Notes under the pieces: model-generated
What the model saw: the letters and a program-made list of their open reading frames with translations, nothing else
Told to the model about the DNA's origin: nothing
Database searches by the model: none
Shown here: piece after piece, positions 23,201-35,229 of the stretch
Position numbering within the stretch: position 1 is the first letter of the stretch
Layout: every line of letters starts with the position of its first letter
Origin: Arenicola marina
Lineage: Eukaryota > Annelida > Polychaeta > Arenicolidae
Direction: 5' to 3'
Length of the DNA: 64,000 bases
NCBI GenBank assembly: GCA_964019135.1
Contig: OZ025261.1
Coordinates: forward strand, 34,028,820 to 34,092,819
Program-made: the position numbers and the translations under genes

Positions 23201-26200
23201 GTGTCTCCGCACCCCGCTGGCCCCCCTGGGCGGGCGGTGGGAAGGGGTGCTGCCGCCCCGGGACCGCATGCCGCTCTCCACCTTCAAGAAGGTCACGAGT
23301 TTTATGAGTCTGCCGAGCTCCGTGTCGAGCGACGAACACGACCAGTCGAGTATGTTATACACCCCACTCGGCCACAGGGCGAGTCCCTTCGGTTACAGGG
23401 AATGCATGGTAGGTTGGCATACAATAAGTATCATTTGCAGATGCAGCATTCCTGACATTGATATGGAAATAAGTAGCAATCTTTAATTGCCGCAGTCCTT
23501 GCGTTGACATGGCAACAAGTACCATTCATATATTCTGAATTCAGCGTTGACATGGCAACAAGCATGGCAATATATATTATGTTTGCATTACCTCTCAGCC
23601 TTCTCGTGACAACACTATCCATTTTGTTAGCGCGCCCCAAGCGTTCCCATGGTAACTAACTAGCTGTGCTCTGGCCTCCATTGTGTCACTCCAGACGCCG
23701 GCGGGACAGATGCGTCTGGCGCACCAGACCCCCTACCGGACCCCCAAGAGTGTCCGGCGCGGAGCCCCTCCGCCAGAGAAGCCGAACCGGATCCTGGGGA
23801 CGCCAGACTACCTCGCTCCAGAACTGCTTCTCATGCAGGAACATAGTCAGTGTCTATATATATATAGCCAATATACATACAATGTTTCAGTTAATAGTTT
23901 GGCGCGTAATAATAATATATAATATATTTAATAATATATAATAATATAATATATATAATAATATATAATAATATATATAATAATATATAATAATATATAA
24001 TAATATATAATAATATATTATATATAATAATATATAATAATATAATATATATAATAATATATAATAATATAATATATATAATAATAATATATAAATAATG
24101 TTAAACAATGCCCCCCTCTGCCCCAGGTCCGGCCGTCGACTGGTGGGCGTTGGGCGTCTGTCTCTTCGAGTTCCTCACCGGAGTCCCTCCGTTCAATGAC
24201 GAGACGCCAGAAGCCATCTTCCAGAATATTCTCAACCGAGGTAGGTGCAACATTGGGGTGGGGTAGGCTACCCGCTATTATAGGTATGTAATGAAATATT
24301 GTTCAGATGTGTTATTATGTGTCTCTATGACGACATCTGTATAGGGTGTGTGTGGGGGGGGGGGGGGGGCGGGGCAGGGTAAACTAATTGTTGTGCCAGT
24401 CAAGACAGACAAACTATGTACCGAGGGTGACACAAGTGACGACATGGCGTCCGTTACAGATATCCCGTGGCCTGAGGACGAGGATGCCCTGTCCGACGAA
24501 GGGAGGCAAACCATCGAGGCTCTCCTGGACCTCAACCCCCTGGCCAGACCCGCCGCCAAAGGTAAGACACCCCCACCCCCTGGCCAGACCCGCCGCTAAA
24601 GGTAGGACACCCCCACCCCCTGGCCAGACCCGCCGCTAAAGGTAAGACACCCCCCCCCCCTGGCCAGACCCACCGCTAAGGGTAGGACACCCCCACCCCC
24701 TGGCCAGACCCGCAGCCAAAGGTAACACACCCCCAGCCCCTGGCCAGACCCACCGCCAAAGGTAACACACCCCCAGCCTCTGACCAGACCCACCGCCAAA
24801 GGTAACACACCCCCACCCCCTGGCTGGACCCGCCGCTGAGGGTAAGACACCCCCACCCCCTGGCCAGACCAGCCGCCAAAGGTAAGACACCCCCCCCCCC
24901 TGGCCAGACCCACCGCTAAGGGTAGGACACCCCCACCCCCTGGCCAGACCCGCAGCCAAAGGTAACACACCCCCAGCCCCTGGCCAGACCCACCGCCAAA
25001 GGTAACACACCCCCACCCCCTGGCTGGACCCGCCGCTGAGGGTAAGACACCCCCACCCCTTGGCCAGACCAGCCGCCAAAGGTAAGACACTCCCACCCCC
25101 TGGCCAGACCAGCCGCCAAAGGTAAGACACTCCCACCCCCTGGCCAGACCCGCCGCCAAAGGTAAGGTCCCCCCCCCACCCCACTCCCTTGCCAGTCCCA
25201 TCAAGCACTAGATCTGTTCATCAATAGATAGATAGTTTTACTGTTTTCTATGCCATCAGGCCCACAAAACATGTACGTTGTCCCTTACAACATGGTAACA
25301 CTGGTTCAAGTAAACACGTTTTAATAAGTTTAGTGGGTGAAGTTAAATGCTGGGTTTGACGTATTCAGTTCTCTCATGTAAAGCTTTCCAGGTATAGATT
25401 GATAAATTCTGGAGGATCAATTGCTCTTCCGATGACATTAATTCCATAAACTGTTCATGCGTTGGCTGGGTCCAATACATTTAAATTATATATACATGTA
25501 CATGCACTCCGCTTAATTTACTATTTGTCAGCAGAAAAGTTGCGATTATCCGAAGTTGGCGATTGGTATGATTGGCAGTCTGTTGACACGCACTGTAGTT
25601 ATTCATAATATTGTTTATTTCCTGCCCAGAGATGCGCTCGCAGCCGCTGCTGGCAGACCTGGACTGGGAGAACATTCACGACATGACCCCCGCCTTCGTC
25701 CCCAACCCTGATGACGACACCGATACCAGCTACTTCGACGGTAGGTGGCGCCACCGTACGGTCGATTTCCCGGTATCCAGAACTTTCATCAATATTCGCG
25801 AATCAATGATAGTAACTTCATACGCAGAGGGTGATACGATGAAAGCCATCGCTACAACAAGAGATTTTTTTATATATTGCTTTGATTTCCTATTCGGCCT
25901 GAAAATGTTGCTTGGAAATATCGCCGTCAAACGCCAAGAGCTATTGCGGAAGCGTCGTTTCTTATTACGTGTATCTCTGCCAAGAGGTTTGTTGTCCCGG
26001 TCTGGCACGTGTATCTCTGCCAAGAAGTTTGTTGTCCCGGTCTGGCACATGTATCTCTGCCAAGAGGTTTGTTGTCCCGGTCTGGCACGTGTATCTCTGC
26101 CAAGAGATTTGTTGTCTCGGTCTGGCACATGTATCTCTGCCAAGAGGTTTGTTGTCACGGTCTGGCACGTGTATCTCTGCCAAGAAGTTTGTTGTCACGG

Positions 26201-29186
26201 TCTGGCACGTGTATCTCTGCCAAGAGGTTTGTTGTCTCGGTCTGGCACGTGTATCTCTGCCAAGAGGTTTGTTGTCCCGGTCTGGTACATGTATCTCTGC
26301 CAAGAGGTTTGTTGTCACGGTCTGGCACATGTATCTGTGCCAAGAGGTTTGTTGTCACGGTCTGGCACATGTATCCCTGCCAAGAGGTTTGTTGTCACGG
26401 TCTGGCACGTGTATCTCTGCCAAGAGGTTTGTTGCCCCGGTCTGGCACATGTATCTCTGCCAAGAGGTTTGTTGTCCCGGTCTGGCACGTGTATCTCTGC
26501 CAAGAGGCTTGTTGTCCCGGTCTGGCACGTGTATCTTTGCCAAGTTGTTTGTTGTCCCGGTCTGGCACATGTATCTGTGCCAGGAGGTTTGTTGTCCCGG
26601 TCTGGCACATGTATCTCTGCCAAGAGGTTTGTTGTCCCGGTCTGGCACGTGTATCTCTGCCAAGAGGTTTGTTGTCACGGTCTGGCACATGTATCTCTAC
26701 CAAGAGGTTTGTTGTCACGGTCTGGCACGTGTATCTCTGCCAAGAGGTTTGTTGTCCCGGTCTGGCACATGTATCTCTGCCAAGAGATTTGTTGTCCCGG
26801 TCTGGCACATGTATCTGTGCCAAGAGGTTTGTTGTCCCGGTCTGGCACGTGTATCTCTGCCAAGAGGTTTGTTGTCACGGTCTATCACGTGTATCTCTGC
26901 CAAGAGGTTTGTTGTCCCAGTCTGGCACATGTATCTCTGCCAAGAGGTTTGTTGTCACGGTCTGGCACATGTATCCCTGCCAAGAGGTTTGTTGTCCCGG
27001 TCTGGCACATGTATCTCTGCCAAGAGCTTTGTTGTCCCGGTCTGGCACATGTATCTGTGCCAAGAGGTTTGTTGTCCCGGTCTGGCACGTGTATCTCTGC
27101 CAAGAGGTTTGTTGTCACGGTCTGGCACGTGTATCTCTGCCAAGAGGTTTGTTGTCCCGGTCTGGCACATGTATCTCTGCCAAGAGGTTTGTTGTCCCGG
27201 TCTGGCACGTGTATCTCTGCCAAGAGGTTTGTTGTCCCGGTCTGGCACGTGTATCTTTGCCAAGAAGTTTGTTGTCCCGGTCTGGCACATGTATCTCTAC
27301 CAAGAGGTTTGTTGTCCCGGTCTGGCACATGTATCTGTGCCAGGAGGTTTGTTGTCCCGGTCTGGCACATGTATCTCTGCCAAGAGGTTTGTTGTCCCGG
27401 TCTGGCACGTGTATCTCTGCCAAGAGGTTTGTTGTCCCGGTCTGGCACATGTATCTCTGCCAAGAGGTTTGTTGTCACGGTCTGGCACGTGTATCTCTGC
27501 CAAGAGGTTTGTTGTCCCGGTCTGGCACATGTATCTCTGCCAAGAGATTTGTTGTCCCGGTCTGGCACATGTATCTCTGCCAAGAGGTTTTTTGTCCCGG
27601 TCTGGCACATGTATCCCTACCAAGAGGTTTGTTCTCCCGGTCTGGCACATGTATCTCTACCAAGAGGTTTGTTGTCCCGGTCTGGCACATGTATCTCTAC
27701 CAAAAGGTTTGTTGTCCCGGTCAGGCAGGTGTATCTCTGCCAAGAGGTTTGTTGTCCCGGTCTGGCACATGTATCTGTGCCACGAGGTTTGTTGTCCCCG
27801 TCGGGCACATGCATCTCTGCCAAGAGGTTTGTTGTCCCGGTCTGGCACATGTATCTCTGCCAAGAGGTTTTTTGTCCCGGTCTGGCACATGTATCTCTAC
27901 CAAGAGGTTTGTTGTCCCGGTCTGGCACATGTATCTCTACCAAAAGGTTTGTTGTCCCGGTCTGGCAGGTGTATCTCTGCCAAGAGGTTTGTTGTACCGG
28001 TCTGGCACATGTATCTCTACCAAGAGGTTTGTTGTCCCGGTCTGGCACGTGTATTTCTACCAAGAGGTTTGTTGTCCCGGTCTGGCACGTGTATCTCTAC
28101 CAAGAGGTTTGTTGTCTCGGTCTGGCACGTGTATCTCTACCAAGAGGTTTGTTGTCCCAGTCTGGCACATGTATCTGTGCCAAGAGGTTTGTTGTCACGG
28201 TCTAGCACGTGTATCTCTGCCAAGAGGTTTGATGTCCCGGTCTGGCACATGTATCTGTGCCAAGAGGTTTGTTGTCCCGGTCTGGCACATGTATCTGTGC
28301 CAAGAGGTTTGTTGTCCCGGTCTGGCACATGTATCTGTGCCAAGAGGTTTGTTGTCCCGGTCTGGCACGTGTATCTCCACCAAGAGGTTTGTTGTCCCGG
28401 TCTGGCACATGTATCTCTACCAAGAGGTTTGTTGTCCCGGTCCGGCACGTGTATCTCTACCAAGAGGTTTGTTGTCCCGGTCTGGCACATATATCTGTGC
28501 CAAGAGGTTTGTTGTCCCGGTCTGGCACATGTATCTCTACCAAGGGGTGTGTTGTCCCAGTCTGGCACATGTATCTCTACCAAGGGGTGTGTTGTCCTAG
28601 TCTGGCAGATGTATCTCTACCAAGGGGTGTGTTGTCCCGGTCCGTTACGACTATTATCATGGTTGTGTCAGCCGGTTCTTTTATATAAGCTAAATTGAAC
28701 CGCGCTTGTAGAATAGCTCACGTATTATTCATAGCATTAACTACCATGGTCGATTGGGTGGATGCAAACCTGAAAGACATCCGCCCTCGCTTTATATTTC
28801 AACTCGGGGTGGTGCTTTCTGTGGCGTTGACACCGCAGTTTCCATTGCCCAATGTAGGTGTCTACCCCCATGCCACCCCTCCCCCACCTCACGGAATACC
28901 CTAAGATCTTGGGTCTTGTAACGTAACCCTGCTAGATGGCAATCCCTCTTAGGGAAAAATCGTTAAACAAATAATGTTTAAACAAATTGAAACAATGTAT
29001 ATATATATATACCGAGTAGGGGAAAGCGTGCATAATATTCATAGTTCAAATTAATATTGTGAAGCATATTATTTATGAACTTGTGAACCGATCGAACATT
29101 GTCCATATACAAACTTCAATGACCTGTTTCCTCTTGCAGCTCGGAACAACATGCAACATTTAAAGGTGTCTGCGATAGATGTCTGA
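17236..29186 (+). CDS. MASTL: Serine/threonine kinase Greatwall (MASTL)
   Basis: Twelve coding exons: 17236-17291, 17537-17637, 17875-17966, 19301-19440, 19690-19778, 20408-20517, 20988-23408, 23695-23845, 24127-24240, 24460-24561, 25630-25740, 29140-29186. All phases match; 1177 residues plus a missing short N-terminus. Greatwall is a mitotic AGC kinase that phosphorylates ENSA/ARPP19 and so inhibits PP2A-B55. Visible are the glycine loop ISRGAFGKVYLG, lysine in YAIKVMKK, the HRDLKPDN loop, DFG at about 149-151 and GTPDYLAPE at about 1038-1046. The roughly 890-residue insert between DFG and APE is the family hallmark; human MASTL totals 879 residues. Conserved TP sites remain: VNTP, RTPGQ and [13 protein letters not shown]. 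The C-tail keeps DTDTSYFD and ends HLKVSAIDV, matching the autophosphorylation-site region and lacking a hydrophobic motif. Exon 20988-23408 is GC-rich, with a His-rich run. Introns after 17966, 24561 and 25740 are mostly minisatellite. Confidence 0.97.
17954..19148. repeat. 26-bp minisatellite built from the MASTL exon end and splice donor
   Basis: About 45 tandem copies of AACATCTATCTG|GTATGTACCTCTCA. The first half of the unit is the last 12 coding bases of the exon ending at 17966, and the second half is the authentic donor GTATGT with the first intron bases. The array begins at the exon border and fills nearly the whole intron. Nearly every copy keeps CTG|GTATGT; common variants are CTACCTG for CTATCTG and GTCAAAC for CTCAAAC. 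The array is open in long stretches of all three forward frames. Confidence 0.95.
19147..19295. repeat. 30-bp repeat filling the 3' end of the same MASTL intron
   Basis: About five copies of a 30-bp unit, GATGTCTGATTGGTTGACAC plus ATCTTGGTGC, with a GAGATGTG variant in the last three. It directly follows the 26-bp array and stops a few bases before the acceptor CTCCTTCAG at 19300. The intron therefore consists of two tandem arrays and almost nothing else. Confidence 0.85.
23905..24098. repeat. AT microsatellite (ATAATATATAATA)n in a MASTL intron
   Basis: About 190 bases of pure A/T made of ATAAT and ATAT blocks, between the exon ending at 23845 and the exon starting at 24127. Confidence 0.9.
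24537..25176. repeat. 40-bp minisatellite built from a second MASTL exon end and splice donor
   Basis: About sixteen copies, including the exon itself, of a 40-bp unit. Twenty-five bases come from the end of exon 24460-24561 (CCCCTGGCCAGACC and CGCCGCCAAAG), followed by 15 intron bases GTAAGACACCCCCAC. Each copy keeps a donor of the form AAAG|GTAAGA, AAGG|GTAGGA or close to it. Some copies read CGCTAAAG in place of CGCCAAAG. This change puts TAA into the exon's frame from the first intronic repeat on. Confidence 0.95.
25968..28650. repeat. 40-bp minisatellite in the last MASTL intron
   Basis: About 67 copies of a 40-bp unit, GTATCTCTGCCAAGAGGTTT plus GTTGTCCCGGTCTGGCACAT. The unit has no stop codon in any forward phase, so all three forward frames are open for more than 2.5 kb (about 860-930 codons). 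Many copies contain CACGTG and the others mostly CACATG, a C-to-T change at a CpG read on the other strand. The array starts about 225 bases after the donor at 25741. Confidence 0.95.
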
Positions 29187-29401
29187 GGCGGGACGCCCTG
29201 GTCGTCATGGTTACCTGGTGGGGTCTGCGGAACAACAGCTGGTCTGAGTAGTGCTGACGTCACGCGTGGCTGTGACGTCATGCCGCGTGGTTCCCATCAT
29301 TGTGATTATTTTACGTCGATGCGCATGCGCACTATCAAATTAAAGGTGACGTCATTTGAGAAAGATCTTCTACCGTAATGTAAGTGCTGCCACCTGGGGC
29401 T

Positions 29402-29407
29402 AATAAA
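29402..29407 (+). terminator. Poly(A) signal AATAAA for MASTL
   Basis: AATAAA about 215 bases after the MASTL stop at 29184-29186, in GCTAATAAAGCC. Confidence 0.6.
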
Positions 29408-30715
29408 GCCAAGGTTTATCAATTTAAGGAAACGGTATAAGAGACTTATGACGCAGAAATATTTAAATCAAACCGACACATTGGATTTGTAGTATGGTCA
29501 AATTGGTATAGTGCTGAAATGTGCTTCTGCGCCGTGGATAGCATGGTATAAGTCCATAGTATTCTCATTGCGGGTAATAAGTGTTCTTCACTGGGGTGCA
29601 TAGCAGTAGCAATTAGTGTTTATCTTGGTGGTATGAATTGCTAAGGATTTGTGCGAATATGAACCGTGATTTTTGATTTGGTTACATGTTTGACTTGGTC
29701 AAAATTATCTCGCTACGGGTATATTTAATTAGAGATTGCGTTATTTAATCTGTATATCTAAATAACTTCTTGCCAGACTTCCCAATATTCATTTATGTTG
29801 GCTTTGAGTCTACATAAAGCGATTGAACGGAATTCACGATCAATACCCCTATGATAAACATGAATTAGGTAAGTTATTTGTTTTGGACGCATGCTTGGCG
29901 ACAATGCACACTTGTATGTGAGGCCATGATTTATTTGCATATATATAAATATATGAAATGTGTAGCCCTATATATGTACATGCCGTGTTTAGGACAAATG
30001 CACTTTTATATCCAGATAATGGCCTAATATTATTGAGATAAACCGATAAATGTGTTTTGATCGTTTGCTGGGTTTCTTTGGTCCTGCCCAACACATCTCT
30101 GTCCTGGATCGGACCTCGACCCGATATCTTAACCATCTTAACCCTATCTTTCCACTATTAACTTCAAGGGATAATGTTTAATGTTATAGGTGTATAGTGT
30201 AATTTGGTGGGATGTAGATAACTGTTGTTTTTTTTTTGTATATAAGAATCTTTTATTTTACCGTTTAGGCCTTGGGCCAAACAGTACATATATGTTTACA
30301 ACAATATATGAACGATATAAAAAATATACCTACATATTAAAGTGCAACTTAGTCGCTAAGTACCCTCAAATCTAGACAGATTGCAAGAACTGGGATAGTG
30401 GGATCTTATATTCGCATATAAAGGACACGTGGTTAACAAATGAAGGTTGGCTGTCTTCGACAAAGGGTGTGATGCATCGAGAGGGTTTGAGACTAATGGC
30501 AGAGATAGAATCCTGAAAGACCATTGTAATGTTTGCACAGTTGACCTGTTGAGGATATTGAAATGCGAATTGTCGCCTAGAAATGATCCAGTATTGGCCA
30601 TGTTATGTCAGATCTCAGAATGCGTGATTGGAATAAAGAACATAGTGCAATTACGGCTGAACTGTTGTGTGTGTTGGTATTACCCCTGCCAAGAATCAGA
30701 ATCAGTTTAATCTGT
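29408..30715. other. AT-rich intergenic stretch
   Basis: No gene is supported. At about 30245-30300 the motif TTTATTTTACC, then TAGGCCTTGGGCCAAACAGTAC resembles 51841-51895. Both may be the 3' ends of minus-strand retroposons of one family. A minus-strand open frame at 30356-30601 contains LLTTCPLYANIRSHY, faintly like the C-terminus of a LINE reverse transcriptase, but the evidence is too thin to call. Confidence 0.4.
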
Positions 30716-32243
30716 CAATATGTCTCATTACCCGTTCAACATGTCATTACCCGGCCGATATATGAATATCCTGTCCAATATATCTCTACACGGCCGATAT
30801 ATCAATATCCTATCCGATATATCTCATTACCTGGCCGATATATCAATATCCTGTCCGATATATCTCTACCCGGCCGATATATCAATATCCTGTCCAATAT
30901 ATCTCTACACGGCCGATATATCAATATCCTGTCCAATATATCTCTACACGGCCGATATATCAATAACCTATCCGATATATCTCATTACCCGGCCGATATA
31001 TCAATATCCTATCCGATATATCTCATTACCTGGCCGATATATCAATATCCTGTCCAATATATCTCTACACGGCCGATATATCAATATTCTATTCGATATA
31101 TCTCATTACCCGGCCGATATATCAATATCCTGTCCAATATATCTCTACCCGGGCGATATATCAATATCCTATCCAATAAATCTCTACCCGGCCGATATAT
31201 CAATATCCTATCCGATATATCTCATCACCCGGCCGATATATCCATATCCTAACCGATATATCTCATTACCCGGCCGATATATCCATATCCTATCCAATAT
31301 ATCAATATCCTATCCGATATATCTCTACCCGGCCGATATATCAATATCCTATCCGATATATCTCATTACCCGGCCGATATATCAATATCCTATCCGATAT
31401 ATCTCATTACCCGGCCGATATATCAATATCCTATCCGATATATCTCATTACCCGGCCGATATATCAATATCCTATCCGATATATCTCATTACCTGGCCGA
31501 TATATCAAAATCCTGTCCAATATATCTCTACACGGCCGATATATCAATATTCTATTCGATATATCTCATTACCCGGCCGATATATCAATATCCTGTCCAA
31601 TATATCTCTACCCGGCCGATATATCAATATCCTATCCAATAAATCTCTACCCGGCCGATATATCAATATCCTATCCAATATATCAATATCCTATCCGATA
31701 TATCAATATCCTATCCGATATATCTTATTACCCGGCCGATATATCCATATCCTATCCGATATATCAATATCCTATCCGATATATCTTATTACCCGGCCGA
31801 TATATCCATATCCTATCCAATATATCAATATCCTATCCAATATATCTCATTACCCGGCCGATATATCCACATCCTATCCGATATATCAATATCCTATCCG
31901 ATATATCTTATTACCCGGCCGATATATCCATATCCTATCCAATATATCATTATCCTATCCAATATATCTCATTACCCGGCCGATATATCCATATCCTATC
32001 CAATATATCAATATCCTATCCGATATATCTTATTACCCGGCCGATATATCCATATCCTATCCAATATATCATTATCCTATCCAATATATCTCATTACCCG
32101 GCCGATATATCAATATCCTATCCAATATATCTCATTACCCGGCCGATATATCAATATCCTATCCAATATATCTCATTACCCGGCCGATATATGAATATCC
32201 TATCCGATATATCTTATTACCTGGCCGATATATGAATATCCTG
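30716..32243. repeat. 41-bp minisatellite (CCGGCCGATATATCAATATCC...)
   Basis: About 38 units of a 38-41-bp repeat made of CCGGCCGATATATCAATATC, CTATCCGATATATCTCATTA and variants. Near 31670-32060 a 20-bp half unit is inserted repeatedly. The palindrome GATATATC occurs twice per unit. A 508-codon open frame crosses all phases of the unit and is a repeat by-product. Confidence 0.9.
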
Positions 32244-32735
32244 TAAGTATCCAGCCGGTTGATTGGACGGGCCGACCAGCCTCTCAGTATCTGACCGGTT
32301 GATTGGACGGGCCGGCCAGCCTCTCAGTATCTGACCGGTTGATTGGATGGGCCGGCCGGCCTCTCAGTATCTGATTGGACGGGCCGGCCAGCCTCCCAGT
32401 ATCTGACCGGTTGATTGGACGGGCCAGCCAGCCTGTCAGTATCTGACCGTTTGATTGGACGGGCCGGCCAGCCTGTCAGTATCTAACCGGTTGATTGGAC
32501 GGGCCGGCCAGCCTGTCAGTGTCTGACCGGTTGATTGGATGGGCCAGCCAGCCTGTCAGTATCTAACCGGTTGATTGGACGGGCCGGCCAGCCTGTCAGT
32601 GTCTGACCGGTTGATTGGACGGGCCGGCAAGTCTGTCAGTATCTAACCGGTTGATTGGACGGGCTGGCCAGCCTGTCAGTATCTGACCGGTTGATTGGAC
32701 GGGTCGGCCAGCCTCTCAGTACCTGACCGGATTGG
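32244..32735. repeat. 40-bp minisatellite (CTGACCGGTTGATTGGACGG...)
   Basis: About twelve copies of a 40-bp unit, CAGTATCTGACCGGTTGATT plus GGACGGGCCGGCCAGCCTGT. It starts within 20 bases of the end of the 41-bp array and the two share no sequence. It contains the palindromes ACCGGT and GGCCGGCC. Confidence 0.9.
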
Positions 32736-35229
32736 CTTGGACCACACTCCAGATCCGGCTACTGAACAAACAAGGCACGCCGACAGCCATGCCATGCGAC
32801 CGGCGCGTGAGCTGCCGTGCATTGATTCAGACGGAAGTGCTCGATATATAACGTTACGAGGCTGAAAGCCACGCGCGTAACACCGTATCCCCGGAAACAC
32901 GATAATATCGCGGACTGCACGAGATCTCCACATCAACACGGACTGTAACAACAATGGCAGAGTGGTTCTTGCTGTGGGGATCAACTGGTGAGCCGGGGGG
33001 GGGGGGGGTAGGCAATGACATTTATTATTATTTAAAACACACGACGGTAAAGCGTCATTTCCATTAAGACATTCACCAATTTTATTAGTTGGTACATGTA
33101 GTCCACCGTTACTTCTGGGCCTACCACACCCGTAACCACCCCCCCCCCCCTCGAACGAGATAAAAATTAACATGCTAAAAGTAAATTGCTACATAACTCC
33201 AAAACAAAGCAACTGGCGAGCATTATTAGCCAACCATGTTATCGGTCAGTACTGGGATTTTCGTTCACAAGCAAGGTCATTTAAATGTTACAATTTAGCC
33301 TCAACAGGGAGAATATCAGAAACGCCCCCCCCACCCCCCCATCCACCCCTGTTGGTCGTTCTTCCATGTAAGGACGAACCATTGTTTCAGCATATCTCAT
33401 GTATTACTCACGCCTAACGTTTACTACATTTCGTGGGTTCTTACATGAAAGATGGACGCCCCTGGTTACCGGGATATCCGTACAGCGTGGTAGGACGTGA
33501 AAGTTAAAGCGGGTGTCCAACCTAATTTAATCGCGATCTGCTCCAAAAGTTTACATCTTAAAATTAAATTGCCCAGTGTTAACGCTTCGATTCGGCCGAC
33601 TGGTAAGGAGAAAAAAATTAAGGCAACCCGCCCCGAGCAATGTCCAGCAGAGCGCCATTTTGCCGTGAGTAGTGACGCATATTGTGACTATTCATATAGT
33701 GCCGCCTTATGTGATAACTGGCGGAGAGAGAGATCAGGGCCGCGATTTACAGATGAACAGCGGCAGTTCCGAGCCTCGCAGTAGCGCAAGACCTTAGTGT
33801 TTTATTGAAAAGTACCGTCCAAACAAATTGATATACGTCTTGCGACGATTGACTCTGCAACAATGCCATGATTGGAGTTAGAATCGCAGCTATTTATATT
33901 AGCGATTATCACGCGCTCTTGTTTTGCTCACACACTAGGCGCAATTTCCGGTTTGAATAAATTAGAGTATCGCCTCTTGATTGGTCAATCGCGGACACGC
34001 CTCCAAAAAGGGCTGCCGCCTGGGTAGGCGGCGAAATCGTGCGTGGCGGTCACTTCTAAATTTTATTGTGAGCTACAGATAGAACGAAAAATTCTATAAT
34101 TTGGAGGATAGACAAATGGGTATTATATGAAACGGTAAAGCAGCGTTAGAGGCCGGGCTGGCGGTTCCCTTTAACGAGTATATGCCCACTTCGGTGTACC
34201 TGGGCCCTATTCTTAAACCCGCTAAGCAGGCCCACATTTTGGATGATGACGTCAGACCGCCAAGGCCCACCGAACACGCCGTGTTGCTCCTTGGGGTGGA
34301 AGTTTTAGCCTCCGGGCTGTTTGTAAACAAAAGATTTTCTCCCCGATGTGAAGTCGCCGCCATGGGTTTTATGATGGGAAGGGTTCTCCTTGCCACTCTG
34401 GACCGGGATTATGTATGACATATTCGATCACATTTATAAAAACAATCTTTAGATCGCAGGCTATCGGATCCCCAATGGAAACTCTACCACCAAACGCTCA
34501 CGTGCGACAAACAAATATGTCGACCAATGCAAAATCATAAGTAGCCCGGACTGCCTCTTTTGTGACAACTCGTTCAAGACATGCAATATATCATTGTTTC
34601 ATCAGGTGCAAGCATTTTACTCAGGCGAAAGCGTTCTTTAAAACCTTCTTTAATAAATTACTTGGGACCAGAAATGCCCGGAACTCCTTTTCGCTATATG
34701 CTTGGGATTCCCTTACACAGAACATGCCACTCTGCCGACAGAGGGCGCTCGTTCCTCACATCATGGACTATGGCGCAGGCGTAACGCCCTCTGCCGGGAG
34801 ATCGAGAACATGCATGCGCTGACCCCCCAACATGTTATTGTACATGTATACCTTTTACATTTATTTACTCGAAGTGGCTCTCCGGGAAATTTTAGGGTTG
34901 AGGGCAGGGAATCTCCAACCTGGTGTATTTTTTAACAACGCTTTATATAGTTCAATTGAAAGAGGGTTTTTTTTTTTTGCGCTCGCGACACCGCTTCGGC
35001 ATAAGCAGTTTTAGAAGTAAATGGGGTGGGGAGAATATTTTTTATGGGAATTATACGGGAATTTAAAACCTGCTGACTTTCTGAATAATTTGGCAATGAA
35101 AACAATTACAAAAAAGAAAATTGCCCATAAGATAGCTGAACACTATTGATGTATAATCAGTATTTACATTTCGCGTAAACTTACGATCGGTTGTTAAACT
35201 TACTGAATTGGTATTTTATACTGCGTTTA
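32736..35229. other. Intergenic stretch without a supported gene
   Basis: No exon with recognisable similarity. G-runs and C-runs lie at 32995-33009, 33138-33150 and 33325-33345. Around 33965-34035 is a GC-richer patch with GATTGGTCAAT (an inverted CCAAT-box arrangement) that could be promoter-like, but no transcript is evident. An overlapping open-frame pair at 34094-34418 shows no domain. Confidence 0.4.

Noticed and set aside
25611-28698. Three overlapping open frames of 860-930 codons and many minus-strand frames in the 40-bp array
   Set aside because: They arise because a stop-free 40-bp unit keeps every forward phase open. Only the part in frame with the MASTL exon was kept, as a read-through observation and not as a gene.
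30356-30601. Possible LINE reverse-transcriptase C-terminus on minus (LLTTCPLYANIRSHY)
   Set aside because: A single weak motif with no upstream polymerase motifs in any frame.
30720-32246. A 508-codon frame in the 41-bp array
   Set aside because: It cycles through all phases of a stop-poor unit and has no coding signature.
34094-34418. Overlapping open frames of 100 and 78 codons on opposite strands
   Set aside because: No recognisable family, splice sites or coding bias to choose a strand; may be repeat-derived.
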